From NCBI RefSeq assembly GCF_003044935.1, contig NZ_POXP01000001.1:496001-560000 (forward strand): a stretch of DNA of 64,000 bases. Direction: 5' to 3'. Positions within the stretch are counted from its first letter, which is position 1; each line of letters opens with the position of its first letter. The translations under genes and the position numbers were made by a program. The stretch comes from Neisseria subflava. Its GTDB lineage: Bacteria; Pseudomonadota; Gammaproteobacteria; Burkholderiales; Neisseriaceae. Positions 33,897 to 42,560 of this stretch are shown piece after piece. The notes beneath the pieces are model-generated. The model had not been told where the DNA came from. It saw only the letters and a list, made by a program, of their open reading frames with translations, and ran no database searches.

Positions 33897-34710
33897 TCTT
33901 GTCCCATTTATCGAGTTTCGTGGCACAGGCAAGCATTATGACGGCAAATATGCTGTGCGCGATTTGGATTTGACCATTTATCAGGGTGAATTTTTCGTGT
34001 TGGTAGGTGGCTCGGGCAGCGGCAAATCCACCACTTTACGCATGATTAACGCGCTAATTGAACCGACCGATGGCAACGTTTATCTGCACGGGAAACGGAT
34101 TAAAGACTACGACATCCGCCAGCTCCGCCACCAAATTGGTTACGTATTGCAGCAAATCGCGCTTTTCCCCACCATGACCGTCGCGGAAAATATCGAACTC
34201 ATGCCTGACGTACTGGGCTGGCCGAAAGCTGAACGCAAAACGCGTGTGAATGAATTATTGGAGCTGGTGGAACTTGACCCTGCGCACTACCGCGACCGCT
34301 ATCCGCACGAACTTTCCGGCGGTGAACAGCAGCGCATCGGTATTTTGCGAGCCATTGCAGCCAAGCCCCAAGTTCTGCTGATGGACGAACCGTTTTCAGC
34401 ACTTGACCCGCTGGTACGCACCGTGCTGCAAGACCAAATTGCTATGATTCACCAAAAATTTGGCACCACTATCGTTTTCGTTACCCATGATATGCAGGAA
34501 GCCGCCAAACTCGCTTGCCGTATCGGTGTAATGCATAATGGCAAACTGGTACAAATTGACACACCTGAAGAAATCAAAAAGCAGCCGGCAAATGATTATG
34601 TGCAATCGCTGTTTTCCACCGCCGATGCACCCGATGCCGAACGCATCATCCACCAATTCTTACGGTTGGATAAACAGGGACAGGAAGCTGTGAGAAGGGC
34701 AGTGTTATGA
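33886..34710 (+). CDS. osmoprotectant (betaine/choline) ABC transporter, ATP-binding protein
   Basis: A 274-residue ABC ATPase of the OpuCA/OsmV group: Walker A GGSGSGKSTT near residue 38, Q-loop YVLQQIALFPTMTVAENI, signature LSGGEQQRIGILRA, Walker B VLLMDEPFSALDP. No C-terminal CBS domains are present, unlike OpuCA proper. Its start overlaps the preceding reductase. It pairs with the permease/binding-protein fusion 101 bases downstream. Confidence 0.9.
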   Translation: MQNNLVPFIEFRGTGKHYDGKYAVRDLDLTIYQGEFFVLVGGSGSGKSTTLRMINALIEPTDGNVYLHGKRIKDYDIRQLRHQIGYVLQQIALFPTMTVAENIELMPDVLGWPKAERKTRVNELLELVELDPAHYRDRYPHELSGGEQQRIGILRAIAAKPQVLLMDEPFSALDPLVRTVLQDQIAMIHQKFGTTIVFVTHDMQEAAKLACRIGVMHNGKLVQIDTPEEIKKQPANDYVQSLFSTADAPDAERIIHQFLRLDKQGQEAVRRAVL

Positions 34711-34811
34711 TGGTGAAGGTCGTCTGAAACCTCTTTCAAGGCGCTAATACCTTGCTGTAAAGCAAACATAAACATCTATTATTCAACGTACTAAACATAA
34801 AATTTAAAACT

Positions 34812-36329
34812 ATGTTCTCATCCCTAAACGTTACCCCGGCAGAACTCTGGCAAATGCTGCTTACGCATTTATGGCTTTCCGGCCTGGCTTTGCTCGCTGC
34901 AGTGGCGATTGCAGTTCCTGCGGCCGTGTTGTTTGCGCGCAGACAGCGGGCAGCGGAGGCGGTATTGCAGTTCACCAATATATTGCAAACCATTCCGTCT
35001 TTGGCGCTGCTGGGTTTGCTGATTCCGTTTGTCGGTATCGGTTCGCCGCCTGTCTTGATTGCGCTCACGCTATACGCGCTGTTGCCTATTTTTCAAAATA
35101 CCTATTTGGGGCTGACTCAAATCGACCAATCGATTCAAGATGCGTACACCGCATTCGGACTATCGCGCTGGCAATCATTGTGGCGGATTGAGCTGCCGAT
35201 GGCTTTGCCTGCCATGATTTCAGGCATTCGCACGGCGGCGGTGCTGATTGTCGGCACGGCAACTCTGGCGGCGCTAATTGGCGCAGGCGGTTTGGGTAAC
35301 CTGATTCTGCTCGGTATTGACCGCAACAACATGACAATGACGTTTACCGGCGCATTGCTCTCCGCGTTATTGGCTGTCGGTGTAAGCGGCATTATCGGGC
35401 TGTTGCAGAAATCGCAACGCAAGTTGCCGATTATTCTTGCATTGGCGGTAGGCTTCGGCGCACTCGGTATGTCGCAGATTTCATTTACACCTGCTACAAA
35501 AAACGTGGTGGTTGCCGGCAAAATGGGGAGTGAGCCGGATATTCTGATTAACATGTATAAATTATTGATTGAACGTGAGAATTCGAACGTGAAAGTCACA
35601 GTCAAACCTAATTTTGGCAAAACTACTTTCCTGTTTAGCGCACTGAATAGTGGCGAAATCGATATTTATCCTGAATTCACCGGCACAGTGCTGGAAGCCT
35701 TAGTACAAGTACCAACTGAACAGAAGAACCGCCATCTGTCGCCAGATGAAACCTATCAACGGGGCAAACAATTATTGGCGGAACAATATCAGCTAGAGTT
35801 TCTACCACCGATGTCTTATCAGAACACTTACGCGTTGGCGGTCAAAGAAAGCTACGGTGCATCGCACCAACTGAAGACAATCAGCGACTTGAAGCAGGTA
35901 GCGCCCGATATCCGAGCAGGTTTCTCACTGGAATTTATCGACCGAGCGGATGGCTATAAAGGCATGCAGGCAGCCGGTATCACGCTAAAACATATTGTTA
36001 GCTTGGAACCTGCCTTACGCTATACGGCATTGTTGAATGACAAAATCAACCTAGTGGAAGCCTTTTCCACTGATGCAGAATTGAAAAAATATCGATTGCG
36101 CTTGCTGAAAGATGATATTTCCCTGTTCCCCGCCTATCAGGGCGCACCGCTGATGAAAGTAGAATTTGCTGAAAAAAATCCTCAAATTGTGACCGCACTT
36201 AACCGACTGGCGGGAAAAATTAGCGAAGAGGAAATGAGCGAGATGAACTACCGCGTGAAAGTGCAAGGCGAAAGCGCGGAAAACGTGGCTCGGAATTATT
36301 TAGAGAAAAATGGGTTGTTAGGAAAGTAA
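34812..36329 (+). CDS. osmoprotectant ABC transporter permease fused to substrate-binding domain
   Basis: A 505-residue fusion. Residues 1-215 are a BPD-type permease with five or six membrane segments and the EAA loop region (FGLSRWQSLWRIELPMALPA). From about residue 235 follows an OpuCC/OsmX-type glycine-betaine-binding domain (VVAGKMGSEPDILINMYKLL, FKT-like GKTTFLFSALNSGEIDIYPEF). The binding domain would sit outside the inner membrane, tethered to the channel. Such fusions are known for Opu-type transporters. A Haemophilus-type USS lies within the 3' part. Confidence 0.9.
   Translation: MFSSLNVTPAELWQMLLTHLWLSGLALLAAVAIAVPAAVLFARRQRAAEAVLQFTNILQTIPSLALLGLLIPFVGIGSPPVLIALTLYALLPIFQNTYLGLTQIDQSIQDAYTAFGLSRWQSLWRIELPMALPAMISGIRTAAVLIVGTATLAALIGAGGLGNLILLGIDRNNMTMTFTGALLSALLAVGVSGIIGLLQKSQRKLPIILALAVGFGALGMSQISFTPATKNVVVAGKMGSEPDILINMYKLLIERENSNVKVTVKPNFGKTTFLFSALNSGEIDIYPEFTGTVLEALVQVPTEQKNRHLSPDETYQRGKQLLAEQYQLEFLPPMSYQNTYALAVKESYGASHQLKTISDLKQVAPDIRAGFSLEFIDRADGYKGMQAAGITLKHIVSLEPALRYTALLNDKINLVEAFSTDAELKKYRLRLLKDDISLFPAYQGAPLMKVEFAEKNPQIVTALNRLAGKISEEEMSEMNYRVKVQGESAENVARNYLEKNGLLGK
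36192..36200 (-). repeat. Haemophilus-type USS inside the transporter gene
   Basis: ACCGCACTT; on the minus strand AAGTGCGGTCACAATTT, core plus AT-rich extension. Third such site in 12.4 kb. Confidence 0.6.
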
Positions 36330-36339
36330 AATTGGCAGT

Positions 36340-36351
36340 AGGCTACCTGAA
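36340..36351 (+). repeat. Eikenella-type DUS
   Basis: AGGCTACCTGAA just downstream of the transporter stop, where a neisserial gene would normally carry AGGCCGTCTGAA. Confidence 0.6.
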
Positions 36352-36376
36352 AGCATCAAATTCTTAGGGAGGTATT

Positions 36377-37247
36377 ATGAAAGCCGTAAAAATCAAAGGC
36401 TTCTGCATCAACCATTCCGAGATTTTCACGCGTGAAGGTAAATCGCCGTCTGTCCAATTTCCGTGCATCTTGGGCATTGAATGTGTAGGCGAAGTGGTGC
36501 AAAGTTCCACACCTGCACTGGCGGTTGGACAAAAGGTTGTCTTCTATTATGGGAGAAATGGGGCGCGCCTTTGACGGCAGCTACGCCGAATATGTGTTGC
36601 TGCCAAACGAGCAAATTTACCCCAAACATACCGATTTGGATTGGACAACCCTTGCCGCAATTCCCGAAACTTACTACACCGCGTTCGGCTCATTACAGCA
36701 GCTTCGTATCGCGCCGCAAGATCGTGTATTGGTGCGTGGTGCCAGCAGCGGTGTGGGCATAGCCTTTGCAAAGCTTCTTAAAGTACGGTTTCCGCATATC
36801 GTATTACACGGTTCAACGCGTAATCCTGCCAAAGCTACCCATCTGCAAGCAGTCGGATTTGACGAAGTGATTACTGAAGCCGATGGCAAACTACAAACCG
36901 ACCAAAGCTATGACAAAATTCTGGAATTGGTCGGGCCGGCAACTTTGTGTGATTCTTTCACCCGCATCAACGAATACGGCATCGTCTGCAATACAGGGCA
37001 GCTAGGTAATATATGATACGTAAACGGTTTTGATCCGATTATCGAACTCAAAAACAACAGCTATCTCACCGCCTTTCATTCGGGCAATGTGTCGCAAGCC
37101 AAGCTGGATGCGATGTTTGACTATATCTGGCAATTTAATGTGAAAATCTTAATTGAACGCGTGTTTACATTGGAACAAGTTCCCGAAGCCCACCGTTTTT
37201 TGCAAAGCGCGGATGGGTTTGGGAAAGTGGTGGTAGTCAATGAATAG
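36377..37247 (+). pseudogene. zinc-type alcohol dehydrogenase/quinone oxidoreductase, frameshifted
   Basis: The frame starting at 36377 gives the N-terminal GroES-like part (FPCILGIECVGEVVQ) and stops at 36574. The rest continues in another frame from about 36540 (MGRAFDGSYAEYVLLPNEQI, RVLVRGASSGVGIAFAKLL Rossmann loop). That frame meets a TGA at 37014-37016, where the translation continues sensibly (YVNGFDPIIELKNNSYLTAF) to a TAG at 37245-37247. One frameshift and one nonsense codon disable a medium-chain reductase of about 290 residues. A dedicated ribosome site (GGGAGG) remains. Confidence 0.8.
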
Positions 37248-37333
37248 GGCTATCTAAAATTCTATCAAAGAAATTTAATCATGCTTTGGAATAAAACTGT
37301 GATCTGAATTGGTTTCATGGATATTGATAAAGA

Positions 37334-37369
37334 GAAGGCCGTCTGAAATTCTTCAGATGGCCTTTTATA
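37334..37369. terminator. DUS inverted-repeat terminator
   Basis: AAGGCCGTCTGAA and TTCAGATGGCCTTTT (one mismatch) with a short loop and T-run. It marks the return to typical neisserial signals at the right edge of the mosaic region. Confidence 0.8.
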
Positions 37370-37501
37370 TTTGAATTATGTAAGTGATTGTACAACTAGA
37401 AGAAACAGGACTTAGCAGGCTAAAATACTAGTATTATGAATTTAACATAATATAAATTATGCGAACCTGAACTAGCATGATGCAATAGTCTTTTCTACAA
37501 A

Positions 37502-37876
37502 TTATGGCCATAACCAAGCCCATGTGCTTCTGCCTTCGCCTTGCAGTAAAACTAAAGTTCTATAAGCTGAGGCTGTGTTCATGCATTCGAAGCCGACTCC
37601 GTAGGCTGATAAGGCTGCAGCAATTTTGGGATGCAGGAATCGTTGTTTTGCTCCTGTACCTATGATAATGACTTCAGGACGGTTTTCTGCTGTTTCAATT
37701 GCTGATATAAAAATTTGTTCATTTAATTCTTCGATGGTTGTTTGAGGAATGATGCTCACTTTACCATCTTGCCAGCAAATGGGTTCTGAGTATGTTTGTT
37801 CTCCGATTTGCAATATGTCTTGTGAGGATGAAAAAAATGTTGTGGCTTCATCGATATGGTTTTCTGTGATTTTCAT
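37502..37876 (-). CDS. Mth938-like domain protein (DUF498)
   Basis: A 124-residue protein of the Mth938/NDUFAF3-like fold: QDILQIGEQTYSEPICWQDG near residue 20, then EVIIIGTGAKQRFLHPKI and YGVGFECMNTASAYRTLVLL, the conserved core and C-terminus. Bacterial members have no firmly assigned function; eukaryotic relatives assist respiratory complex I assembly. A DUS lies just upstream. Usual length. Confidence 0.85.
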   Translation of the reverse strand: MKITENHIDEATTFFSSSQDILQIGEQTYSEPICWQDGKVSIIPQTTIEELNEQIFISAIETAENRPEVIIIGTGAKQRFLHPKIAAALSAYGVGFECMNTASAYRTLVLLQGEGRSTWAWLWP

Positions 37877-38082
37877 GGCAATTCCTGTTTTTATGGTAGA
37901 ACGATTTTTCAGACGGCCTTGGGAAACTTACAAAAAAAGGTGCAAAATCAAGCAATATCAGGTAGGATTCAACGTTTAACCTTGTGCATTGATGCTTTGC
38001 TCTGAATTTACGATTGCAAGCGATTATAACAAGCCTTGGTTTTTCGTGATTATTTTAAAGTATCGGCTCAAAAGGAGACACA

Positions 38083-39390
38083 ATGAAGCCAGTAAATATC
38101 GGTCTTTTAGGTTTGGGTACAGTCGGTGGCGGTACGGCCACTGTATTGCAGGACAACGCTGCGGAAATCAGCCGCCGCTTGGGACGTGAAGTCCGTATTT
38201 CTGCTGTTTGTGATTTGAGCGAAGAAAAAGCCAAACAAATTTGCCCGAATGCTGCTTTTATCAAAGATCCGTTTGAGCTGCTTCAACATCAAGATGTTGA
38301 TGTTGTTGTTGAATTGTTTGGTGGCACCGGTATTGCCAAAGATGCGGTATTGAAAGCGATTGAAAACGGCAAACACATTGTTACTGCCAATAAAAAATTG
38401 CTGGCTGAATACGGCAATGAAATTTTTCCTTTGGCAGAAGAAAAAAATGTCATGGTACAGTTTGAAGCTGCTGTTGCCGGCGGTATCCCTATTATCAAGG
38501 CTTTGCGTGAAGGCTTAGCTGCAAACCAAATCCGCAGCATCGCCGGCATTATTAATGGTACCAGCAACTTCATCCTTACTGAAATGCGTGAAAAAGGCAG
38601 CGCGTTTGCAGACGTATTGAAAGAAGCTCAGGCTTTGGGCTATGCGGAAGCCGACCCTACTTTTGATATCGAAGGTCATGATGCCGGCCATAAAATCACC
38701 ATCATGAGCGCATTGGCATTTGGTACGCCGATGAACTTTTCTGCCTGCTATCTGGAGGGCATCAGCAAACTCGACAGCCGCGATATCAAATACGCTGAAG
38801 AGCTTGGCTACCGTATCAAATTGTTGGGTATTACCCGTAAAACCGACAAAGGCATCGAGTTGCGTGTACACCCTACTCTGATTCCTGAAAGCCGTCTGCT
38901 GGCTAACGTTAACGGCGTGATGAATGCTGTCCGCGTCAATGCCGATATGGTCGGTGAAACCTTGTATTATGGTGCAGGTGCAGGCGCATTGCCGACTGCT
39001 TCTGCCGTAGTTGCCGATATCATTGATATTGCCCGCCTGATTGAAGCGGAAACTGACCATCGTGTTCCTCACTTGGCATTCCAACCTTCACAAGTTCAAG
39101 CGCAAAATATTCTGCCTATGGATGAAATCACCAGCAGCTATTATCTGCGCGTTCAAGCAACTGACGAACCGGGCACGTTGGGTCAAATTGCCGCACTCTT
39201 GGCCAAAGAAAATGTTTCTATCGAGGCTCTGATTCAAAAAGGCGTGATTAATCAAAGTACTGCCGAAATTGTGATTCTGACCCACACCACAGTGGAACAC
39301 AATGTCAAACGCGCTATCGCAGCGATTGAGGCACTGAGCTGCGTGGATGCTCCGATCACTATGATCCGCATGGAAAGCCTGCATGACTGA
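38083..39390 (+). CDS. hom: homoserine dehydrogenase
   Basis: A 435-residue enzyme reducing aspartate semialdehyde to homoserine in threonine/methionine synthesis. NAD(P)-binding GLLGLGTVGGGT is at residues 6-17. The substrate site has IINGTSNFILTEM and ADPTFDIEGHDAGHKITI near residues 160-205. A C-terminal ACT domain (YYLRVQATDEPGTLGQIAALL, from about 350) implies threonine feedback inhibition. AAAAGGAGACACA before ATG is an excellent ribosome site. The 3' end overlaps the next gene by 8 bases. Confidence 0.96.
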   Translation: MKPVNIGLLGLGTVGGGTATVLQDNAAEISRRLGREVRISAVCDLSEEKAKQICPNAAFIKDPFELLQHQDVDVVVELFGGTGIAKDAVLKAIENGKHIVTANKKLLAEYGNEIFPLAEEKNVMVQFEAAVAGGIPIIKALREGLAANQIRSIAGIINGTSNFILTEMREKGSAFADVLKEAQALGYAEADPTFDIEGHDAGHKITIMSALAFGTPMNFSACYLEGISKLDSRDIKYAEELGYRIKLLGITRKTDKGIELRVHPTLIPESRLLANVNGVMNAVRVNADMVGETLYYGAGAGALPTASAVVADIIDIARLIEAETDHRVPHLAFQPSQVQAQNILPMDEITSSYYLRVQATDEPGTLGQIAALLAKENVSIEALIQKGVINQSTAEIVILTHTTVEHNVKRAIAAIEALSCVDAPITMIRMESLHD

Positions 39391-39817
39391 GCAACAAACG
39401 GAAAGACCGTCTGAAGAGCAACTGGCGGCCAGAAAGAAAGCCAAGGCAAAAATCCGTACCATCCGTATTTGGGCATGGGTTATTTTGTCTTTGCTGGCTC
39501 TGACTGCCCTGCTCTCACAATGCGCCATGAACAAGCCGCAGATGAAACAAAATGTGGTGGAATCTTGTGTGAAAAACATTCCTTTTGCTGAAAAATGGCA
39601 AGCTGATTTAAAGGCAAAAGGTTTGGATGCGCAAAACGAGAAATTGGCTCAAGACTATTGTGTCTGCATGTGGGATCAGCCCTTAAGCAAACTCTCTGAC
39701 GAGCAAATCCGAAACTTCGGCAAAATCAGCCCTGAGGAGCAACTCAAACTCTTGGGTGGCGCTGAAGCTTTTGAGGCACGCGATAGGCAATGTGTGGCTG
39801 ATTTAAAGGCTGAGTAA
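39383..39817 (+). CDS. small membrane-anchored protein of unknown function
   Basis: A 144-residue protein with a charged N-terminus, one membrane helix (IWAWVILSLLALTALLSQCA, residues 29-48) and a soluble C-terminal part with four cysteines (SCVKN, YCVCMW, RQCVAD) that could form disulfides outside the membrane. The start overlaps the hom stop (ATGACTGA), so translation is probably coupled. A DUS in the 5' part encodes RPSEEQ. I do not recognise the family. Confidence 0.75.
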   Translation: MTEQQTERPSEEQLAARKKAKAKIRTIRIWAWVILSLLALTALLSQCAMNKPQMKQNVVESCVKNIPFAEKWQADLKAKGLDAQNEKLAQDYCVCMWDQPLSKLSDEQIRNFGKISPEEQLKLLGGAEAFEARDRQCVADLKAE

Positions 39818-39844
39818 ACCAATATCGGTTTAAATCAAAGCTAC

Positions 39845-39875
39845 AAGGCCGTCTGGAATTTCAGACGGCCTTTCC
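39845..39875. terminator. DUS inverted-repeat terminator
   Basis: AAGGCCGTCTGGAA and TTTCAGACGGCCTTT with a minimal loop, 27 bases after the hom operon. Confidence 0.85.
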
Positions 39876-39962
39876 TATATTAAATAAACAGTAATAAGAA
39901 TTGATTTCATTATATTTTAAGTTTAAGATAGCTTGGTTAATTGCTTTTCTATGGTTGTTACC

Positions 39963-40457
39963 ATGCGTTACCACTTTCCTATTGCCGTTGATATTTATGA
40001 TTTTTTGTATACCGGCCGGTTTGACTATCTGGAAATCGGACAATCGGCAGAGTCTATTTTGCAGATGTTTCCTGCGCCTGATTGCGTCCCTAAAGGCTTG
40101 TTGGTACAAAAAGGCTGGAATATTTGGCTTTATGGCGATATCGAACTGCATTTCTCCGACAATCGGCTGACTCAGATTCGTGCTGATTTTCAGCCTGATG
40201 CTGCATTAAGCGGCGGCCGTTGGGTAAAGTTGAATCCGTGGTTTTTTGCAAATGGCTGCCTTGATGTATATGCCGTCATTCAACGCTTGGTACAACGCAA
40301 TATCGATTTTATTAAAACGGAAACGCATACCAATTTGATTTTACAGCTGCAAAGCGGGGTCGAATTGATTTTTGAAAAATGTCGGGGCATGCAACTTGCC
40401 TCGTTCCGCAAACAAAAAGCCTCCCTGCCCCATTGGGCGCGTGAAACAGCTTCTTAA
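39963..40457 (+). CDS. conserved hypothetical protein
   Basis: A 164-residue soluble protein. I take the ATG at 39963 (MRYHFPIAVDIYDFLYTG); in-frame ATGs at 39933 and 39954 are possible and none has a strong ribosome site. FDYLEIGQSAESILQMFP, GWNIWLYGDIELHFSDNRLT and the final cysteine-containing EKCRGMQLASF suggest a small alpha/beta fold like immunity-type or SMI1-like proteins, but I cannot assign a family. It lies alone between DUS terminators. Confidence 0.65.
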   Translation: MRYHFPIAVDIYDFLYTGRFDYLEIGQSAESILQMFPAPDCVPKGLLVQKGWNIWLYGDIELHFSDNRLTQIRADFQPDAALSGGRWVKLNPWFFANGCLDVYAVIQRLVQRNIDFIKTETHTNLILQLQSGVELIFEKCRGMQLASFRKQKASLPHWARETAS

Positions 40458-40464
40458 ATAAAAC

Positions 40465-40500
40465 AATGCCGTCTGAAAACATCATTTCAGACGGCATTAT
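40465..40500. terminator. DUS inverted-repeat terminator, AT dialect
   Basis: AATGCCGTCTGAAA and TTTCAGACGGCATT, the ATGCCGTCTGAA form preferred by N. meningitidis and N. gonorrhoeae, in a window where the AG form dominates. Confidence 0.85.
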
Positions 40501-40503
40501 TAG

Positions 40504-41220
40504 TTACAAACCATTCAATAATTGTCGGATTTTCGTCATCGCCATAGAAGTCTGTTCATCACAGCCCTCAGTCCCTACTCCGCTATCAAAGCAATCAATG
40601 CTGCTGACGCTGCAAAAGTGGGCATAGGCCATTTTTAACTCCCTGGCCAAAACGGCTTCGGGCATACCGGTCATACCGAGTACATCTACGCCGTCACGTC
40701 GATAACGGGCGATTTCTGCGCGGGTCGGACGGCGCGGGCCTTGCAGGCAACCATAAATGGCGGAGTCGTAAATCGGCACATTGTGCGCTTTCGTGATATT
40801 TAACAACTTTTGTCGCAATTCATTGCAATAAGGGTTGAAAAAATCGGTATGGACAACCGGGCATTCTTGGCCTTCAAAAAAAGTATCTTTACGGCCATAG
40901 GTATAGTCGATCAAATCGTCCGGCAACACCAAGCTGCCGTTTTCAAAATCGGGATTGATACCGACGACTGAAGAAATGGCAATGATGTTTTCAACGCCTA
41001 AAGAATGTAACGCCCAAATATTGGCGCGGTAGTTGATTTCATGTGGCGCGATGGTATGACTGAAGCCGTGTCGGGCAAGAAAAACAATATCCAAACGCCC
41101 CAACCTGCCGAACAAAATAGGGCTGCTGGTTAAGCCGTATGGAGTGCGTACGATTTTTCGTTCAGTAATTTCGAGTTCCGGCAGTTTGGTCAAACCGCTG
41201 CCGCCGATAATGGCTAACAT
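40504..41220 (-). CDS. S-methyl-5'-thioadenosine/thioinosine phosphorylase
   Basis: A 238-residue member of the PNP/MTAP phosphorylase family. The start at 41220 follows AAGGAAGTTTAT. Motifs are IIGGSGLTKLP at the N-terminus, FLARHGFSHTIAPHEINYRAN (phosphate/base loop), LQGPRRPTRAEI and GMTGMPEAVLARELKM. The family cleaves methylthioadenosine or, in bacteria with an adenosine deaminase step, methylthioinosine. Base specificity cannot be read with certainty here. It returns methylthio-ribose-phosphate and purine from polyamine or S-adenosylmethionine metabolism. Confidence 0.88.
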   Translation of the reverse strand: MLAIIGGSGLTKLPELEITERKIVRTPYGLTSSPILFGRLGRLDIVFLARHGFSHTIAPHEINYRANIWALHSLGVENIIAISSVVGINPDFENGSLVLPDDLIDYTYGRKDTFFEGQECPVVHTDFFNPYCNELRQKLLNITKAHNVPIYDSAIYGCLQGPRRPTRAEIARYRRDGVDVLGMTGMPEAVLARELKMAYAHFCSVSSIDCFDSGVGTEGCDEQTSMAMTKIRQLLNGL

Positions 41221-41241
41221 ATAAACTTCCTTTGTTATCAA

Positions 41242-41275
41242 TGGCCGTCTGAAACTTGGATTTCAGACGGCCTTA
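41242..41275. terminator. DUS inverted-repeat terminator
   Basis: TGGCCGTCTGAAA and TTTCAGACGGCC, short loop, located between the AI-2E-family gene and the phosphorylase on the minus strand. Confidence 0.8.
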
Positions 41276-41286
41276 ATATTATCGAT

Positions 41287-42357
41287 TTATTTATGTTTGT
41301 AGAAATGGCTGCCGAAATAGGCAGATGCGCCTTCACGCAATAAAACCAATGTTACGGCGGCAAGCGGCAGACCGGCAAGCATACCGACAAAACCCATCAG
41401 TTGTCCGAAAGCCATCAACGAGAAAATCACCCAGAACGGAGACAAACCGATGCGGTCGCCGACGATTTTAGGCGTAATGAAAAAGCTTTCCAAGAATTGT
41501 CCGACACCGAATACAGCCCAGACCATCAACAAGCCCTGCCATGAGCCATATTGCAAAAGCGCGGCAACTGTTGCCAGCAAAAGGCCGGTAAATGCACCCA
41601 AATACGGAATAAATACCAAAATACCGGCAATCATACCGATGGCAAAGCCGGAATCCAAACCGACCAGCATCAAGCCCAAGCCATAGACCAAGCCCATGAT
41701 CATCATAACCATCAGCTGGCCGCGCAGAAACTCGCCCAAAACTTCATCCATATTGCCGCTGATACGCGTGTAGGTCTCGATAAAACGGCGTGGAACCAGT
41801 TTGCTGATTCCGGAAGACCAGCGTTTCCAATCCAACAAGAAGTAATACAGCAACAAAGGCAACAACACCAAATTGCTGACGCCGCTGATCACGTTGCCGC
41901 TTTGACGCATCAAGGTCGGAATCCATTCTTTGAGCGTATTGCTCAACTCATCAGTATGCGACTGCAACCATGCGATGATTGATTCTTGATCGATTTGAAT
42001 ATAATCCCCACTGACGCTGTTGAGCCACGGCAGCAGTTTGTTTTGAACAAAGCCCACGATTTGCGGCAGGCGTTCGGCCAGATTGTTAAACTGGTTCAAC
42101 AACATAGGTACGATAATCAGCACCAACGACAGCAATATCAGCAAAGCCAGTGCCATAATAATCATAGAGGCCGGCGCGCGGCGGATACGCTTCAATTGAA
42201 GCCACTCGACCAAGGGATTCAAAACATAGGCCAAAACGGCGGCTACAATAAACGGCGTCAAAACATCGCCCAAGGCATATAAAAGCCAAATAAAGGCTGC
42301 GATAACGCAAGCCATAATAATCCACGGTTTTGCGCCGCGCGCTTTCTTTTGATACAT
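41287..42357 (-). CDS. AI-2E family transporter (PerM/YdiK-like)
   Basis: A 356-residue inner-membrane protein with about eight hydrophobic segments. The N-terminus has AAFIWLLYALGDVLTPFIVA and AYVLNPLVEWL. A central cytoplasmic/periplasmic helical domain precedes the family signature GFAIGMIAGILVFIPYLGAF, then VGDRIGLSPFWVIFSLMAFG. The family includes the autoinducer-2 exporter TqsA and ion or unknown-solute transporters, so the name does not prove a signalling role. It is transcribed divergently from purM. Confidence 0.9.
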   Translation of the reverse strand: MYQKKARGAKPWIIMACVIAAFIWLLYALGDVLTPFIVAAVLAYVLNPLVEWLQLKRIRRAPASMIIMALALLILLSLVLIIVPMLLNQFNNLAERLPQIVGFVQNKLLPWLNSVSGDYIQIDQESIIAWLQSHTDELSNTLKEWIPTLMRQSGNVISGVSNLVLLPLLLYYFLLDWKRWSSGISKLVPRRFIETYTRISGNMDEVLGEFLRGQLMVMMIMGLVYGLGLMLVGLDSGFAIGMIAGILVFIPYLGAFTGLLLATVAALLQYGSWQGLLMVWAVFGVGQFLESFFITPKIVGDRIGLSPFWVIFSLMAFGQLMGFVGMLAGLPLAAVTLVLLREGASAYFGSHFYKHK

Positions 42358-42560
42358 AAAAAGGTGTTCCCCAGTTGATGCTTAAGGTTTTCAAAATAAA
42401 TAAGCAGTATAACAGATTCACAAAGGCCGTCTGAAAGCGTGACGGCTATTAAGATAAAATAAAAATTGTTGACAATAATGCCAAAAAATTCAGCCTGAAT
42501 CCTCCAATTTAAGATAAAATACGCTCCGACAATCTACCCATACCCGAATAAGGAAATCCA

